The notes under the pieces were generated by a model that was not told the origin of the DNA, did not search any database, and saw nothing but the letters and a program-made list of their open reading frames with translations. A stretch of 64,000 nucleotides of DNA. Origin: Clostridia bacterium UC5.1-1C12 (GTDB taxonomy: Bacteria; Bacillota_I; Bacilli_A; Erysipelotrichales; Erysipelotrichaceae). The position numbers were made by a program, and so were the translations under genes. Location: positions 62,001 to 126,000 of the forward strand of contig BBZX01000009.1 of NCBI GenBank assembly GCA_001305055.1. Direction: 5' to 3'. Shown piece by piece: positions 46,294 to 54,621 of this stretch (position 1 is its first letter; every line of letters starts with the position of its first letter).

Positions 46294-47394
46294 ATGGAAC
46301 GTTTAGAGAATTTTAAAGCGGGTTTCATTCGTGAAAACCCAATCTTCGGTTTATATCTCGGCTGTTGTTCGGCACTGGCTATTTCTACTACCCTGAACAA
46401 TGCCATTGGTATGGGGGTTGCTGTTATTTTGGTAACCATTATGTCAAATGTAATTATTTCCGCGATCCGCAAGATCACTCCGGATGAAATCCGTATTCCG
46501 GTTTATATTGTCGTTATCGCAACCTTAGTTAAAATTATTCAAATGTTGGTACAGGCTTATGCGACAGATCTGTATACAGCATTAGGCATCTTCCTGCCGC
46601 TGATCGTTGTGAATTGCATCATCCTGGGCCGTGCTGAAGCGTTTGCCAGCAAAAATGGTCTGCTTGATTCAGCTTTAGATGGTCTTGGCATGGGACTTGG
46701 TTATACTTTTGGTTTATTGGCAATATCCACGATTCGTCAGCTGCTGGCTACGGGTATGCTGTCATTCGCAAATCCATTCAATCCGACACAAATTTTCTTC
46801 CAGGCAGAATTCTTCCCGGCAGAATATACGATCTCTTTATTTAAAGATCCAATCGGCGCATTTATTACATTTGCATGTCTGGCAGCAGCTTTAAATGCAT
46901 ACAAAGCCAGCAAGAATAAAAAGAATTGGGGTATTGGCTTAGGCGTTGTTGTTTTAGCGTTAGTTGCGGTAATCGCAGTACGCGGTGAATTCAATGTCAA
47001 TACGGCTGTGGAAGCTGAAACACCGGTTGAACCAGATAATTCTGAACCGGTTAATGGTGAAACAGCTTCTGGTATCCTGTCAGAAAGCAGTGAAAATGGT
47101 GAGACGACCTATATCGTATCTGCACCTGGCTTTACTGCTGCGACTGGCGGCGGTGATGAAAATACCTTCAAGATCGTTGTAGATGAAGCTTCGGGCTCAA
47201 TTAAGAGCGTTGAAATTGATACTTTCGCAGATACTCCGGGTATCGGTGATGCGATCAACAATGTAGAATTCTTTAATCAGTTTGAAGGGTTAGCTTCTTC
47301 TGATTTCGAAGTTGATGCACAAAGCGGCGCAACATTCTCCAGTGATTCAGTAACCAAAGCGGTTAAAACAGTGCTTGAATCACTAGGAAAGTAG
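46294..47394 (+). CDS. rnfE: RnfE fused to an extra membrane helix and an FMN-binding domain
   Basis: A 366-residue protein. Residues 1-205 are an ordinary RnfE with six helices, including LYLGCCSALA and VVNCIILGRAEAFASKNG, whose Cys bind the iron centre shared with RnfA. A further helix at ~213-229 is followed by a Pro/Glu linker and an FMN_bind domain (~258-366) ending in DAQSGATFSSDS (Thr347). The extension should be outside the cell membrane. RnfE normally ends near residue 200-230, so this is a fusion. Confidence 0.92.
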   Translation: MERLENFKAGFIRENPIFGLYLGCCSALAISTTLNNAIGMGVAVILVTIMSNVIISAIRKITPDEIRIPVYIVVIATLVKIIQMLVQAYATDLYTALGIFLPLIVVNCIILGRAEAFASKNGLLDSALDGLGMGLGYTFGLLAISTIRQLLATGMLSFANPFNPTQIFFQAEFFPAEYTISLFKDPIGAFITFACLAAALNAYKASKNKKNWGIGLGVVVLALVAVIAVRGEFNVNTAVEAETPVEPDNSEPVNGETASGILSESSENGETTYIVSAPGFTAATGGGDENTFKIVVDEASGSIKSVEIDTFADTPGIGDAINNVEFFNQFEGLASSDFEVDAQSGATFSSDSVTKAVKTVLESLGK

Positions 47395-47407
47395 AAAGGA
47401 GATCAAT

Positions 47408-47982
47408 ATGGGAGAATTATTTACATTATTTATTGGTTCAGTATTGATCAATAACATTATTTTAAACAAATTCCTGGGTATCTGTCCTTTCATGGGTGTT
47501 TCCAAGAAAACTAGCAGTGCGCTTGGAATGGGGGCAGCTGTAACCTTCGTTATCTTTGCATCTTCGATCTTTACTTATGCGATTTATCATTTAGTTCTGG
47601 TGAAATTCAGTATTGAATATATGGATTTGATCACTTTCATTCTGGTAATTGCCGCTTTCGTGCAGTTAGTAGAATGGTGATCAAGAAATATTCACCGACA
47701 CTGTATAAATCATTAGGTATTTATCTGCCATTGATTACTACTAACTGTGCAGTATTAGGTGTAGCTTTAGAGAATATTTCAAATGGCTTTACCTTCTCTG
47801 AGATGATTGTTTATTCGTTAGGTGTTCCTATTGGTTTCACTTTGGTTATTTTCATCTTCTCAACAATTCGTGAACGTCTTGAAAGTGCAAAGACACCGAC
47901 ACCGTTTGTCGGTAATCCGATTGCCTTGATCGTTGCTGGTTTAATGGCGCTGGCATTCAGCGGATTAGCGGGTCTGGTTTAA
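47408..47982 (+). CDS. rnfA: Rnf complex subunit RnfA (frameshifted)
   Basis: A 192-residue membrane subunit with six helices, partner of RnfE. It contains NNIILNKFLGICPFMGVSKK and TTNCAVLGVALEN, whose Cys contribute to the iron centre. One A is missing near 47673 (GTAGAATGG), splitting the frame. With it FVQLVEMVIKKYSPTLYKSLG is continuous. Confidence 0.93.
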
Positions 47983-47983
47983 G

Positions 47984-48148
47984 ATGTTAAGTGCGGTTTT
48001 GCTTTTTGCGGCTTTAGGCGCAATCTACGCGTTGCTCTATTATTTGAACCATAAGACACCGGTTCCGAAGGGCTGTGAAGATTTAAAAGTCAGCTGCAAG
48101 GGCTGTAAGGATGTTTCCTGCGGGAATAATCCAGTTCACGAAAGTTAA
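47984..48148 (+). CDS. Small Cys-rich membrane protein in the Rnf operon (NqrM-like candidate)
   Basis: A 54-residue protein: one membrane helix (residues ~3-20, SAVLLFAALGAIYALLYYL), then a short soluble tail with four Cys in GCEDLKVSCKGCKDVSCG. The start overlaps the end of rnfA. Size, topology and Cys pattern recall NqrM, which supplies iron to the NqrD/NqrE centre equivalent to that of RnfA/RnfE. No close sequence match is claimed. A FeoB-associated Cys-rich type of protein is the other option. Confidence 0.6.
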   Translation: MLSAVLLFAALGAIYALLYYLNHKTPVPKGCEDLKVSCKGCKDVSCGNNPVHES

Positions 48149-48163
48149 GAAAGGAAAAACATT

Positions 48164-48472
48164 ATGTTACAAGCTGTATTAACAATGCTGATTCTTGGCG
48201 CACTCCTTGGTCTTGGGCTGGGTGTTGCTGATAAATTTTTAAAGGTTGAAGTTGATGCTCGTCAGGAAACGGTAACTTCTATGCTGCCTGGTTATAATTG
48301 CGGCGGCTGCGGTTTTGCCGGCTGTTCAGGTCTGGCAGAAGCATTGGTGAATGGGGAAGTGAAGACAGTCAGTCTTTGTAAGCCAAGCAAACCTGATGCT
48401 AAGCAGAAAATTGTTGATTATTTAAAAGAAACACCAGGACCTGATGGTTCAACTCTGGATGTAGCTTTATAA
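48164..48472 (+). CDS. rnfB: Minimal RnfB (membrane helix plus one Fe-S site, no ferredoxin domains)
   Basis: A 102-residue RnfB. The N-terminal helix (LQAVLTMLILGALLGLGLGV) and the four-Cys site YNCGGCGFAGCSGLAE...LCKP (Cys46, 49, 54, 72) are typical. The usual 150-200 further residues with ferredoxin-type clusters are absent. This is not an obvious frame break: after the stop only ~12 bases precede a clear terminator, leaving no room for the missing domains. Confidence 0.88.
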   Translation: MLQAVLTMLILGALLGLGLGVADKFLKVEVDARQETVTSMLPGYNCGGCGFAGCSGLAEALVNGEVKTVSLCKPSKPDAKQKIVDYLKETPGPDGSTLDVAL

Positions 48473-48484
48473 AATTTGCAGGAT

Positions 48485-48512
48485 GCGGTACACTAAGCGG
48501 TACCGCTTTTTT
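48485..48512 (+). terminator. Terminator of the rnf operon
   Basis: GCGGTA (48485-48490) pairs with TACCGC (48501-48506), then TTTTTTC. Confidence 0.85.
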
Positions 48513-48562
48513 CTTGTTTTATCAATGTATTACAATAGTGTAAGCTAAGATTTCACGATCTA

Positions 48563-48571
48563 TGATATAAT
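48563..48571 (+). promoter_or_regulatory. Extended -10 promoter of the ABC exporter
   Basis: TGATATAAT, 24 bases before the ATPase start, with TCGGAGG as ribosome site. Confidence 0.5.
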
Positions 48572-48594
48572 CTAAGGGAATCGGAGGTACTATT

Positions 48595-49301
48595 ATGATT
48601 GAATGCCATGATTTAACAAAGGAATACGGTTCTTTTAAAGCCGTTGATAATATTGATCTTGAAGCGGCAAGCGGTGAGATTACTGTCTTGCTGGGGCCTA
48701 ATGGGGCAGGTAAATCGACAACGATTAAAAGTATTGTCGGCTTGCTGCAGTTTGAGGGGAAAATTAAAATCTGCGGTTATGCCAATAAAACGGAAAATGC
48801 CAAGCGCAGCTTTGGTTATATACCGGAAGCTCCGGTGCTTTATGATATGCTGAGTGTGGATGAGCATGTGGAATTTATTGCGGCAGCCTATCAGATTAAG
48901 GACTATCGGCCGCTGGCGGAGAAATACTATGAGCTTTTCGATTTGAGCGAGAAGAAGAAAACGATTGTCAAGAATCTGTCAAAAGGAATGAAGCAGAAGT
49001 ATCAATGCTGCTGGCTTTGGTACTGTCACCGAAGGTGCTGCTGGTTGATGAACCGATGGTCGGACTTGATCCGGCAAGCATTGAAGAGGTATTAAAGCTA
49101 TTGGTTGAATTGAAAAATAATGGTGTTGCAGTGCTGATCAGTACGCATATCATTGATGTAATCGATGATATCTGGGACAAAGCTTATATTATGAATAAAG
49201 GAAAAATTGTGCGGACAGTACGCCGTGATGATCTGCATGAGGAGTCTTTGAAAGAGATTTTCTTTGCCTGTACGGGTGAACAGCATGAGCATCATCTGTA
49301 A
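48595..49301 (+). CDS. ABC exporter ATPase (frameshifted)
   Basis: About 236 residues: Walker A LLGPNGAGKSTT, signature NLSKGMKQK, Walker B VLLVDEPMVGLDP and switch His in ISTHIIDVIDD. One A is missing near 48996 (CAGAAGTATC for CAGAAAGTATC), so the frame jumps just after the signature motif. With the permease encoded next it forms an ABC-2-type exporter; the cargo is unknown. Confidence 0.88.
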
Positions 49302-50819
49302 GCTTCAGTGGATCAAGCTAAAGGCTGCGATCCGCCATCTGTTTTCTAAGCCCAGTTCAGCGATCCTGACGATTTTGCTTTCATCATTTTATATTTTATT
49401 AATTTATATGTCAGTAAGCTTAAAAACTAATGCTCAGCCTGCGGACCCTAATGTTTCCGCAATGATTGTAGTGGGGATGTCTGCCTTTCTCATCATCAGT
49501 CAGCTAGCAAGTAAACGGCAGTTGTTGATGAAGGAAACCGATGCTTATATGATGTTTACTGGTCCCTTTACTAAACGTCAGATCATGGGCTTTATCACCA
49601 TGACAACACTTCTTCAATCACTGATGCTGGCACTTTATCCAATGTATTTTTTAGTTGCTTTTATTATGAATACAACACTGCCGTTTTTGTTGTTTACATA
49701 TCTGTATTGTTTTGTATTCTTTATGTTTTTTATGCTTCTGGTTGATATTTTACATATTTTAGAAATACGCAGCGCAAAGAATAAATGGATTCGAAAATTC
49801 ATTCTGATAGCCTTTATAGTTTTTCTAGTTCTATTATATCTGGTTAATCTTTTCGAGGTAGGCTTTGATTTTGGCAAAGCGATGACAACCTTTATCCGCA
49901 ATCCGCTGATTCATTTTGTACCGCTGTTCGGCTGGATGAAATTAGCATTAACTTCATTCTTAACCGGGAATATGACTTTTGTTTTATTGGCATTCTTGCT
50001 GACCTTGGCCTGTATGCTGATCGCCTTTATTTATTTTATTAATATCAAGGATGATTTCTGTGAGAAGGCATATGATGAAGCAGTGAATTTTACACAGAAC
50101 TACGCGCGTCTGAAAAGGGGGAGCGAATTGTCGATAAGGTTAAGATCAGTGAGGATCAGCCGGCTCATTTCCGGCCTGGCGCTTTTGCGATTCTCTCAAA
50201 GAACCTGCTGATCATGAAGCGCTCAAAGAATTTATTCCCGCTTCAGTCGGTGATCATGGTGCTGATTTTCTTTGTCATGTCTTTGTTTATGGGAATGGGT
50301 TCTTCATATTTTCTGTCGATGTCATTTATGTGCGTATTCTTTATCATGAATGATTTCTCATTGGAAGCGGAAATTAAGAATTATCAGATTTATCTGATAC
50401 CTGATTCAAGCTTTAAAAAGGGTATCGCGTGCGCCTTGCCTTATTTAGTAAAAGCATTATTGATTATCCTGTTGATCATGTTGTTTTGTTTGTTTGGTTT
50501 TAAAATGAAGCTGCTTGAAATCATGCCGGTTGCTTTAAATCTATTGGGTGTCAGCCTCACGATGATTTCCGGTACAATGATCTCTTATCGTATCATGAAA
50601 AGCCGCAATAATGCGGCGGTGGAACAGATGCTGAGAATGCTTTTATTGCTGCTGATGCTGATTCCAAGCGGTATCCTTGCCGGGGTTGCGGCCTTTGCTT
50701 TTGACTTTAATCTGGTATTGATTACGGTATTGCCTTTTGTATTTAATCTTGTTTTTGCCTTATTGCTGCTTAAATCGGCTTCTTCAATCTTTAACGGGAC
50801 TGATTTGCTTTCTGATTAA
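49285..50819 (+). CDS. ABC-2-type exporter permease (frameshifted)
   Basis: About 512 residues with many hydrophobic helices in two halves, suggesting a large permease of the putative ABC exporter type. The ATG overlaps the ATPase stop by 17 bases. The frame breaks near 50114 (CTGAAAAGGGGGAGC): one added base gives LKKGERIVDKVKISEDQPAHF, and the second half runs from FAILSKNLLIMKRSKNLFP to the stop. No accessory genes reveal its substrate. Confidence 0.8.
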
Positions 50820-50832
50820 ACATAAGGATTCT

Positions 50833-50859
50833 GCGGGTTTTTAGGAAACCCGCTTTTTT
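50833..50859 (+). terminator. Terminator of the ABC exporter operon
   Basis: GCGGGTTT (50833-50840) pairs exactly with AAACCCGC (50846-50853), followed by TTTTTT. Confidence 0.92.
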
Positions 50860-50885
50860 GCGTATATAGAAGTAGGAGGGATAAG

Positions 50886-51251
50886 ATGAAATCATGGTAC
50901 TGGACATTCATGATAATCTTCATGACTTTCACGCTCGTACTGGGGTTGAGCTGGTATGTGGAGTATGATCATACCCAGAATACGATTGAAATGGCCGCTA
51001 AACGAGCTTTGATGTCAACAATGGCAGCCTATGTCGATGAATGGGAGTTTGAAATCTACGATGTCCTTCAGCATTTTGAAGCTGATTTTAAGGATTTGGC
51101 ATTGAAGGATCTTGAATATCAGATTGCCTTGACCGGCTTCATTAAAGAACCGCTTTTTATGCAGGTGGAAATCCTGGCCGTCAATAAGAGTAAGCTGAGA
51201 GGATTGATGATTCATGTGCAGGAAGCCATGATTGAGGAGCTGAAAGAATGA
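50886..51251 (+). CDS. Small single-pass membrane protein of the Tad locus (TadE/TadF-like)
   Basis: A 121-residue protein with one N-terminal membrane helix (WYWTFMIIFMTFTLVLGLSWY), a following helix that resembles a pseudopilin spine, and a soluble C-terminal domain. It heads a run of Flp/Tad pilus genes and overlaps the next by four bases. This suggests a minor pilin or assembly role. The sequence alone does not identify the family. AGGAGG precedes the start. Confidence 0.6.
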   Translation: MKSWYWTFMIIFMTFTLVLGLSWYVEYDHTQNTIEMAAKRALMSTMAAYVDEWEFEIYDVLQHFEADFKDLALKDLEYQIALTGFIKEPLFMQVEILAVNKSKLRGLMIHVQEAMIEELKE

Positions 51252-51962
51252 AAAATCGTAAAAATCTTGCCGCGGCAGGAGGTATCAGCCTGCTGCTTGT
51301 GAATGGTCTTTTATTTAAAGTGATTTTGGATAAGACGATTGATTTGAAGAAGTTCCGGTCGCGGCTGTAACCATTGAACCGCGTACTCAGATTAATAAGG
51401 AAATGATTGCTTATAAGGAAATACCCAGCATTTTTACTGATGAATCATGTGCGATGAATGAGGAGGAAATTCTTGATAAAATAACGGAAATTGAAGGGAA
51501 GATACCTAAGGGATCATTGTTTTATAAGCAGATGCTTTTTGATGAGACAGAATTGCCGGATTATCCGTCATTGAAGCTGAAAGCAGGGCAAAGCTCGTTT
51601 TCATTGGGGACAGATTTATTAAAAAGCTCGGGTAATTCATTGACTGCCAATCAAAAGGTTGATTTATATGTGACCATCGAACCGAAAAAGAAAAGCCGGT
51701 AACTGATTTGCTGATCTCATCGATTCGTATTTTGAGTGTGAAGGATCGCAAGGGGAATCTGATGGGCAGCAAGAATAGCAGTAATGTGCCTTATGTGATT
51801 AATCTTGCGGTAGCGAATGAATATGTGGAGCTGCTGAAGATTGCCAGCAAGGTAGGTACAATTGATCTGTATGCGGTTGCTGATGACAGAGAGAGTGAGG
51901 AATGCGTGTTTAACGAGGACTCAAAGGTGTTGGATTTATTGGTGGAGGCAAGTGATGAGTGA
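51248..51962 (+). CDS. CpaB/RcpC-like Flp pilus assembly protein (two frameshifts)
   Basis: About 239 residues: an N-terminal membrane helix (LAAAGGISLLLVNGLLFKV), a SAF-type domain (VPVAAVTIEPRTQINKEMIAYKEI) and a C-terminal strand region ending DLLVEASDE. T is missing at ~51344 and A at ~51695. The two corrections give one frame to the TGA at 51960-51962. CpaB binds the periplasm/cell wall side and helps assemble Flp pili. Overlaps neighbours on both sides. Confidence 0.75.
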
Positions 51963-52977
51963 GTTTAATTTTGGACCGCTGACACCTTATGTAGAGGATG
52001 AAAACATTACTGATATTAACTATAATGGTCATCAGCTGTGGATCGATCATCTGCATAAGGGACGCTATTGCGAACCTTTTGATGAAGAAGAATTCATTCA
52101 GCAATTCTGTTACAAGATAGCCAACTATGTGAATTGTTCTTTTAATTTCTCATCACCGCTGGTAGAAGCCGAAACGTGTGATCTGCGTATCAGTATTGTT
52201 CATGACTCAATTGCCCGCAGCGGCCATAGCATATCCATTCGTAAGACGCCGGCAATTATGCGGCTGAGTGAAAAGCAGATGCTTAAGGAGAAGTATACGA
52301 CAGCCGGTGTATTGGAATTTTTAGAGCGGGCGATCAAGGCACATTGCAATATCATGATTGCCGGTCTTCCGGGGGTCGGCAAAACTGAATTGGTTAAGTA
52401 TCTGACTTCATTCATTCCGGCTTGGGAACGGGTAATAACGATCGAGGATACACTTGAGCTGCGCTATCATGACATCCATCCCAATAAAGATTGTGTAGCC
52501 TTTAAAATCAATGCCGGCTTTACTTATGTCGATGCCATTAAGGCAAGTCTGCGGCAGCGTCCTAATTGGATTTTAGTTTCTGAGGTGAGAAGTCATGAAG
52601 TCGTTCATTTATTAGAAAGTATATCGACAGGAACTAATTTGATATCGACAATTCATGCGGATGACGCTGCAAAGATTCCTAAGCGTATTTTACATATGTT
52701 TCCAAACGTTGAAATCTATAATGAGGTCCTGCTGAACAGTATTCATGAAGCGCTGGATCTTGGCATTTATATTGAATCACGGATTTCTGAGCAGGGGGTT
52801 GTCAGGACCTTGAAGCAGATTGTGGCCTTTGACAGCGTCAATAATCAAGCAATGACAGCCGAGCTGTATCATGTGGGCGGTGAGCTTGCAGATGAGTCGC
52901 TTTATCCTCCTAAACTGATCCGCAAGTTTAAGAGCCTGAAGCCGCTGCCGGTAAGAAAAAGGAGGACAACCAAATGA
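51955..52977 (+). CDS. TadA/CpaF-type pilus assembly ATPase
   Basis: A 340-residue secretion ATPase of the type II/IV superfamily. Walker A is AGLPGVGKTEL, the Asp box region ITIEDTLELRY, Walker B WILVSEVRSHE and the His box STIHADDA. It powers pilus extension. The N-terminal domain is short compared with CpaF (about 450). The start at 51955 follows GGTGGAGG and overlaps the preceding gene. Confidence 0.9.
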   Translation: MSEFNFGPLTPYVEDENITDINYNGHQLWIDHLHKGRYCEPFDEEEFIQQFCYKIANYVNCSFNFSSPLVEAETCDLRISIVHDSIARSGHSISIRKTPAIMRLSEKQMLKEKYTTAGVLEFLERAIKAHCNIMIAGLPGVGKTELVKYLTSFIPAWERVITIEDTLELRYHDIHPNKDCVAFKINAGFTYVDAIKASLRQRPNWILVSEVRSHEVVHLLESISTGTNLISTIHADDAAKIPKRILHMFPNVEIYNEVLLNSIHEALDLGIYIESRISEQGVVRTLKQIVAFDSVNNQAMTAELYHVGGELADESLYPPKLIRKFKSLKPLPVRKRRTTK

Positions 52978-53846
52978 GCGTGCTGATAATTATGGCCGTA
53001 TTGCTGCTGCTTTTAGTGAATACCCGCAAAGGAAAAGCGCTGTTTACATTCTGTATGTTTCGAAGAAACGGTTATGCGGCGCTGAAACAGACAATCTTAT
53101 CTTATGGCTACAATTATTCATTTAAACAGCATATGGTCTTACTGAGCCTGATGGCGGTGGGTATTCTTTTTATTGGCATACAGTTTGAGGTGCGAGTTGA
53201 ATCAATGCTCTTGCTGGTATTTGTTTCTTCCATGGTGCTGCCGACGGTTTATTTATGGCTGGCTTATAACTCTTACCAGGAGCATTTATTTAATGATTTT
53301 ACGATGTTTCTTCAGAATTTTATTGCCCTGTTTAAGCTCAATCCGAAAACCTATCGAATCTTATGTGAATGTGAAAAAATCTGTGAGGGTGAGATGAAGC
53401 AGGTTGTCAGCTCAATGATTGAGCAGCTTTCTGAGGGTGGTGATGTGAAGGCTTGTTTTCAGCTGCTGATTGATTATCAGCCGCATTTCATCGTATATAA
53501 TCTTACTTCTTTGGTGATGACTATTGAAATGCACGGCGGCGATCAGTTTCTTGATGGCTTGGACTTGATTCAGGATGATATTGATGATTGGATTGAAGAT
53601 ACTTATATGTTTAAGCGGCTGCAGCTGCAGGCTAAGAATCGAATGATTGGTTTATGCGGCTTATCAGCTGATTGCGATGTTTGCGAAAAACATGCTGAAG
53701 GAGATTCAATTTAATACGACTTCAATTGTCTATCAGTCAGCAATTTTATTTTTTTCACAACAGTGCTGATTACCTTGTTAATGGCACATAAGACAATCAG
53801 TGAGGGGTGGGTGGAAAAAGAAGAATGCATATCTACGAGAGCTTGA
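52974..53846 (+). CDS. TadB-like inner membrane protein (two frameshifts)
   Basis: About 291 residues with hydrophobic segments at the N-terminus (~1-17, ~55-95) and C-terminus, and a central T2SSF-type helical domain including LFNDFTMFLQNFIALFK and LVMTIEMHGGDQF. One extra G near 53648 and one lost T in the run near 53748 break the frame. Corrected it reads VYAAYQLIAMFAKNML and FFFTTVLITLLMAHKT. TadB and TadC are the platform proteins. Confidence 0.78.
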
Positions 53847-54586
53847 TCTGTTTTGCTGCCTGTCTGCTGTTAGTCGTGCTGAATAAAAGTATTGACAGTT
53901 TTTTGCTTGATCTGCTGATAGAAGGTGATTTGCATGAGCTGGTTCATGAAGATCCTTTCAAGCTGTCGGCTAAGCGGCTGAAAAAGGCTAAACCGGTTTT
54001 GCTGCTAATTGCTTTATGGCCGCAGTTTAGTTACAGTATTTTCTGGCTTGGCGGTGTCGGCGGCTTATTTATGCTTGTTTATAAACAAGCGTATCTGGCG
54101 TTAAAGCGGGTGCAGAAGCAGCGGGTGAATCAACTGAAGTTTCAGTTTCCAATTTGGCTGCGGCAGCTTCAGATTTTGATTCAGACTAATACCGTAGTGA
54201 CTTCATTGACTCTCAGCGCGCAGACGGCCCCTCAGCTTATTCAAGAGGATTTATCAATTCTGATTGCGGAAATTGAGGAAGATGCAATACATCTGACACC
54301 GTATATGAATTTTTTAAAGGCTTACCGATTATCAGAGATTGAGCGGGCGATGAAGCTTTTATACCGCTATAATACAGTGGGTAAGGAAGATGCTTACGTT
54401 CAGTTTAACCGCATGATTCAGACAACCACAAAGTGGCTGAGAAGTGAGCGCAGCAGCCGTGCCGAGAGTAAGCTGATGTTTTTTCAATGGTGGGGAATGC
54501 TGCCGTTGCTTGGTGTGACAGTGCTGTTTATGGCAATCATGTTTGAAATTATTATTAATCTATTTGGAGAGGGGGTGAAGCTGTGA
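53825..54586 (+). CDS. TadC-like inner membrane protein
   Basis: A 253-residue protein with N- and C-terminal membrane helices (SLICFAACLLLVVLN; LLGVTVLFMAIMFEIIINLF) and a central domain QFPIWLRQLQILIQTNTVVTSL typical of T2SSF. It forms the platform pair with TadB. The start ATG lies inside the end of tadB. Its stop overlaps a GTG that opens a further small frame. Confidence 0.8.
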   Translation: MHIYESLICFAACLLLVVLNKSIDSFLLDLLIEGDLHELVHEDPFKLSAKRLKKAKPVLLLIALWPQFSYSIFWLGGVGGLFMLVYKQAYLALKRVQKQRVNQLKFQFPIWLRQLQILIQTNTVVTSLTLSAQTAPQLIQEDLSILIAEIEEDAIHLTPYMNFLKAYRLSEIERAMKLLYRYNTVGKEDAYVQFNRMIQTTTKWLRSERSSRAESKLMFFQWWGMLPLLGVTVLFMAIMFEIIINLFGEGVKL

Positions 54587-54621
54587 AAGCCTTTTTCGAA
54601 GAATATGGACTAGTGCTATCA
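54583..54621 (+). pseudogene. 5' fragment of a small pilin-like gene cut by the integrated element
   Basis: A GTG start overlapping the tadC stop, behind GGAGAGGGGG, reads VKAFFEEYGLVLSS and then runs into the serine recombinase gene's 3' end. Short proteins opening like this (charged start then a hydrophobic spine) are common Flp pilin or DUF4320-like members of Tad operons. The missing rest should lie beyond the right end of the element. The exact junction is not defined. Confidence 0.6.
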
